This document shows, one piece after another, positions 62,108 to 64,000 of a stretch of DNA of 64,000 nucleotides. The translations under genes and the position numbers were made by a program. The notes beneath the pieces were generated by a model. That model saw only the letters and a list, made by a program, of their open reading frames with translations, was not told where the DNA came from and ran no database searches. Position 1 is the first letter of the stretch, and the number at the start of each line of letters is the position of its first letter. The DNA is from Ifrita kowaldi (taxonomy: Eukaryota > Chordata > Aves > Passeriformes > Cinclosomatidae), in contig VZRS01014210.1 of the NCBI GenBank assembly GCA_013398055.1, positions 413,933 to 477,932 of the forward strand, given 5' to 3'.

Positions 62108-64000
62108 GACATTCGGTTTTGGAAAGCCTGAATGCCTTGCAAAATTTCTTTCCAGAAATATTAAACCTACTTGGTTTTTACTGGAAACACTGAGGGCTAA
62201 GAGACAGCTCCCCCTCCAAGTCTTTTATTTCCCAATGTGCGCATTGCAGATAAACAGGGTGTGTGTGAAGGGGCACGAGTAGAACTAAAAAGACTGACAA
62301 AATTTATTCAAGTGCTGGAAGAATTTCTGTAGTAGCTGTGAGATCAAAACCTGACAGTTTGATTTCTAACACGTACAGATGAGTAAAGAAAATTGGGGGC
62401 GGAGGAAGAAAGAAGTATTGGGGTCACAGTAATCCCTGTTACTTTTTCCTTGTTCTTTTGCCAGCTTTCGTAATTTGTGTAGCACTGAGACATCTCTCCT
62501 GAGTCAGCAGGCAGTTGCTGTTGGAGTAAGCTGTTGGGGAAGAGGGTGCAAGTTCTTACCTTCTGGTGTAGCTCTCCTACACCTATATTTCAGCAGAGCT
62601 GGAGTACAGTGTTTCCTTGTGATCATACTTTACGCTGTTGTGTCCTTGCTGTTGTCCTGGCAGTCCCATAGAGCTGCTGTGACTGGCTTTAATTAGCCCC
62701 ATCCAGCCAAGGGGAAATGTGCACAAAATGCTGTTGTGGACAGACAGGAGGAGAAAAACATGGCTAATGGTAGCCTACTAAAAACACCTTATAGTAGGAA
62801 TGTCTTATGGAATGGGTTATGCAGACAGCAGGAAACCTTGTGGCTTTGGCTTTTTTGCATAATCTTGGGGTATGTATTTGTTAGGCAATCCTCAAGTATT
62901 TGTGCAGCCTCCCTCCCTTTTTTTTTTTAACCTGTACCCAGATTTTCAGTGTCCAAATGTCTGCACATTCATCACAGTCTCTGGCAGTTGTGAATACTCC
63001 TTATCTCTGAAAGTATCAGGAGCTCCTGAGATGCTTGAGTTGGAACCAAGGTGACCATGATGCATTTAGAGAAGATGGAGAGAAGAGTGAAGGAGGGATG
63101 TGAGGAAACATACGAATTCACTTATTTTGTTGTCATTAGGGGTGACTTGCATAGGGAGCAGATGAATGTGGGTCGGTATGAGTCTGAGCTGCCCAGTTAA
63201 ACTGGGGGCAGCAGCTGTCTCCTTCCTCAGCTTACTCTGCTGTCTGCTGGTGCTGTTGAAAGATGCTTATTCAGATGACTTTACGTCTGCACATTGTAGC
63301 CCATTTTGAAATCTGGCATAGAGAAATACTTGTTTAGTGTTCTGAGGTGTACAAAAATTCCCTGAAATTTATTATCTTTATACTGACTCCTTCAAAGGAG
63401 AGAAGCATCACTCACATCACAGGTGTGCAGAAGCTGGTGGAGCTTGAGATGTCCTAGGACATTTTCTGGCCTGAGGATAACTTGTGGTAGAGGTGGTTTG
63501 CTAATTTTGTGGAATACTTCCACATGCTTAAATTTAACAAAAGTGGCTCTATTTCTGTGTGGTGTCTCAGATGTGGAACGCTTCTGTGTTGAGGAGCAAG
63601 TTTATCTGTATGTATGCCTTTTTCTCTGGTGCAGACTGACTCTGAATTACTTTTTCCTAATCTGGAAGGCAGCTCTGGAGGGCACCGACCTTTTAACCAC
63701 CACAGCCACCATGGATTAATCAAGGGTTTCCTAGGATGGAAAATGTTGTTCTGTGTATTTTAGCAGCTTAGAGTTTTTCTATCATCTGACCCACTGTATC
63801 TTGCCACCAACCCTCAGAGGCTGGGAGCTGTGTGAAAAGGACCTGTCTGCTCTGTGCCTCTGCAGGGGTAAAATGTCACCCTCAAACCCTGCATTTGATG
63901 TGACCTACCATCAGTGATGGAGACAAGTGATGCTGCAGTGAATCTGGCATTGGAGAGTCTTGGTTCAGGACAGTAGTGAACGGCAAGGGGAAGGTGTGAC
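62108..64000 (+). other. Start of the intron after the signal-peptide exon
   Basis: Follows the GTAAGT donor. I see no acceptor followed by a convincing phase-1 exon before the window ends. A 98-codon plus frame at 63423-63719 is overlapped by an 89-codon minus frame and lacks exon features. A T run lies at about 62920-62928. Confidence 0.55.

Noticed and set aside
63423..63719. 98-codon plus frame as candidate next exon
   Set aside because: No strong acceptor with phase-1 continuation was found, and an 89-codon minus frame covers the same DNA.
1..64000. tRNA, rRNA, CRISPR array, riboswitch or bacterial operon
   Set aside because: No cloverleaf, array periodicity or prokaryotic gene layout was seen; composition and repeats are those of amniote nuclear DNA.

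Overview
The window looks like nuclear DNA of an amniote, most likely a bird. It holds degenerate CR1 LINE copies and antisense MIR-type (CORE-SINE) relics, T/G-rich low-complexity tracts and few repeats overall, with no dense coding on either strand. Calling it a bird is an inference from repeat type and low repeat density; a crocodilian or turtle is not excluded. Nothing bacterial, plasmid or phage-like is present. Nearly all open frames in the window are short and intron-like.

One protein-coding exon is well supported, near the right end on the + strand (61940-62101). A strong polypyrimidine tract and AG acceptor are followed by 77 bases of 5' UTR and an ATG in strong context. Then come 28 codons that read as a signal peptide, and a consensus GTAAGT donor. 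The gene is therefore a secreted or membrane protein transcribed left to right, but I do not recognise which one. The upstream 61.9 kb shows no other exon I can support and is best read as a very long first intron, or intergenic DNA plus that intron. The final 1.9 kb is the start of the next intron.

Layout: 1-12600 is mostly unremarkable, with T/G-rich tracts and a small tandem duplication plus hairpin near 7.0-7.2 kb. At 12.6-13.8 kb there is an AT-rich inverted repeat, then three successive minus-strand open frames of unknown nature. An antisense MIR relic lies at about 21.2-21.4 kb. A 100-base CpG cluster lies at 25.4 kb. A sauropsid-type interspersed fragment lies at 26.7 kb. A 1.6-kb + strand CR1 relic with a legible 3' end lies at 27.2-28.8 kb. 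A second antisense MIR relic lies at 42.85-43.0 kb. A second CR1 relic covering the region before and into the reverse transcriptase lies at about 54.05-55.2 kb. The signal-peptide exon is at 61.94-62.10 kb.

No multi-gene system is visible. I found no convincing tRNA, rRNA, CRISPR array or intact mobile element. The best leads are the unidentified signal-peptide exon with its two-codon upstream ORF, the minus-strand open-frame cluster at 12.7-13.75 kb, and overlapping palindromes inside the CR1 relic that place splice-donor-like sites on both strands.
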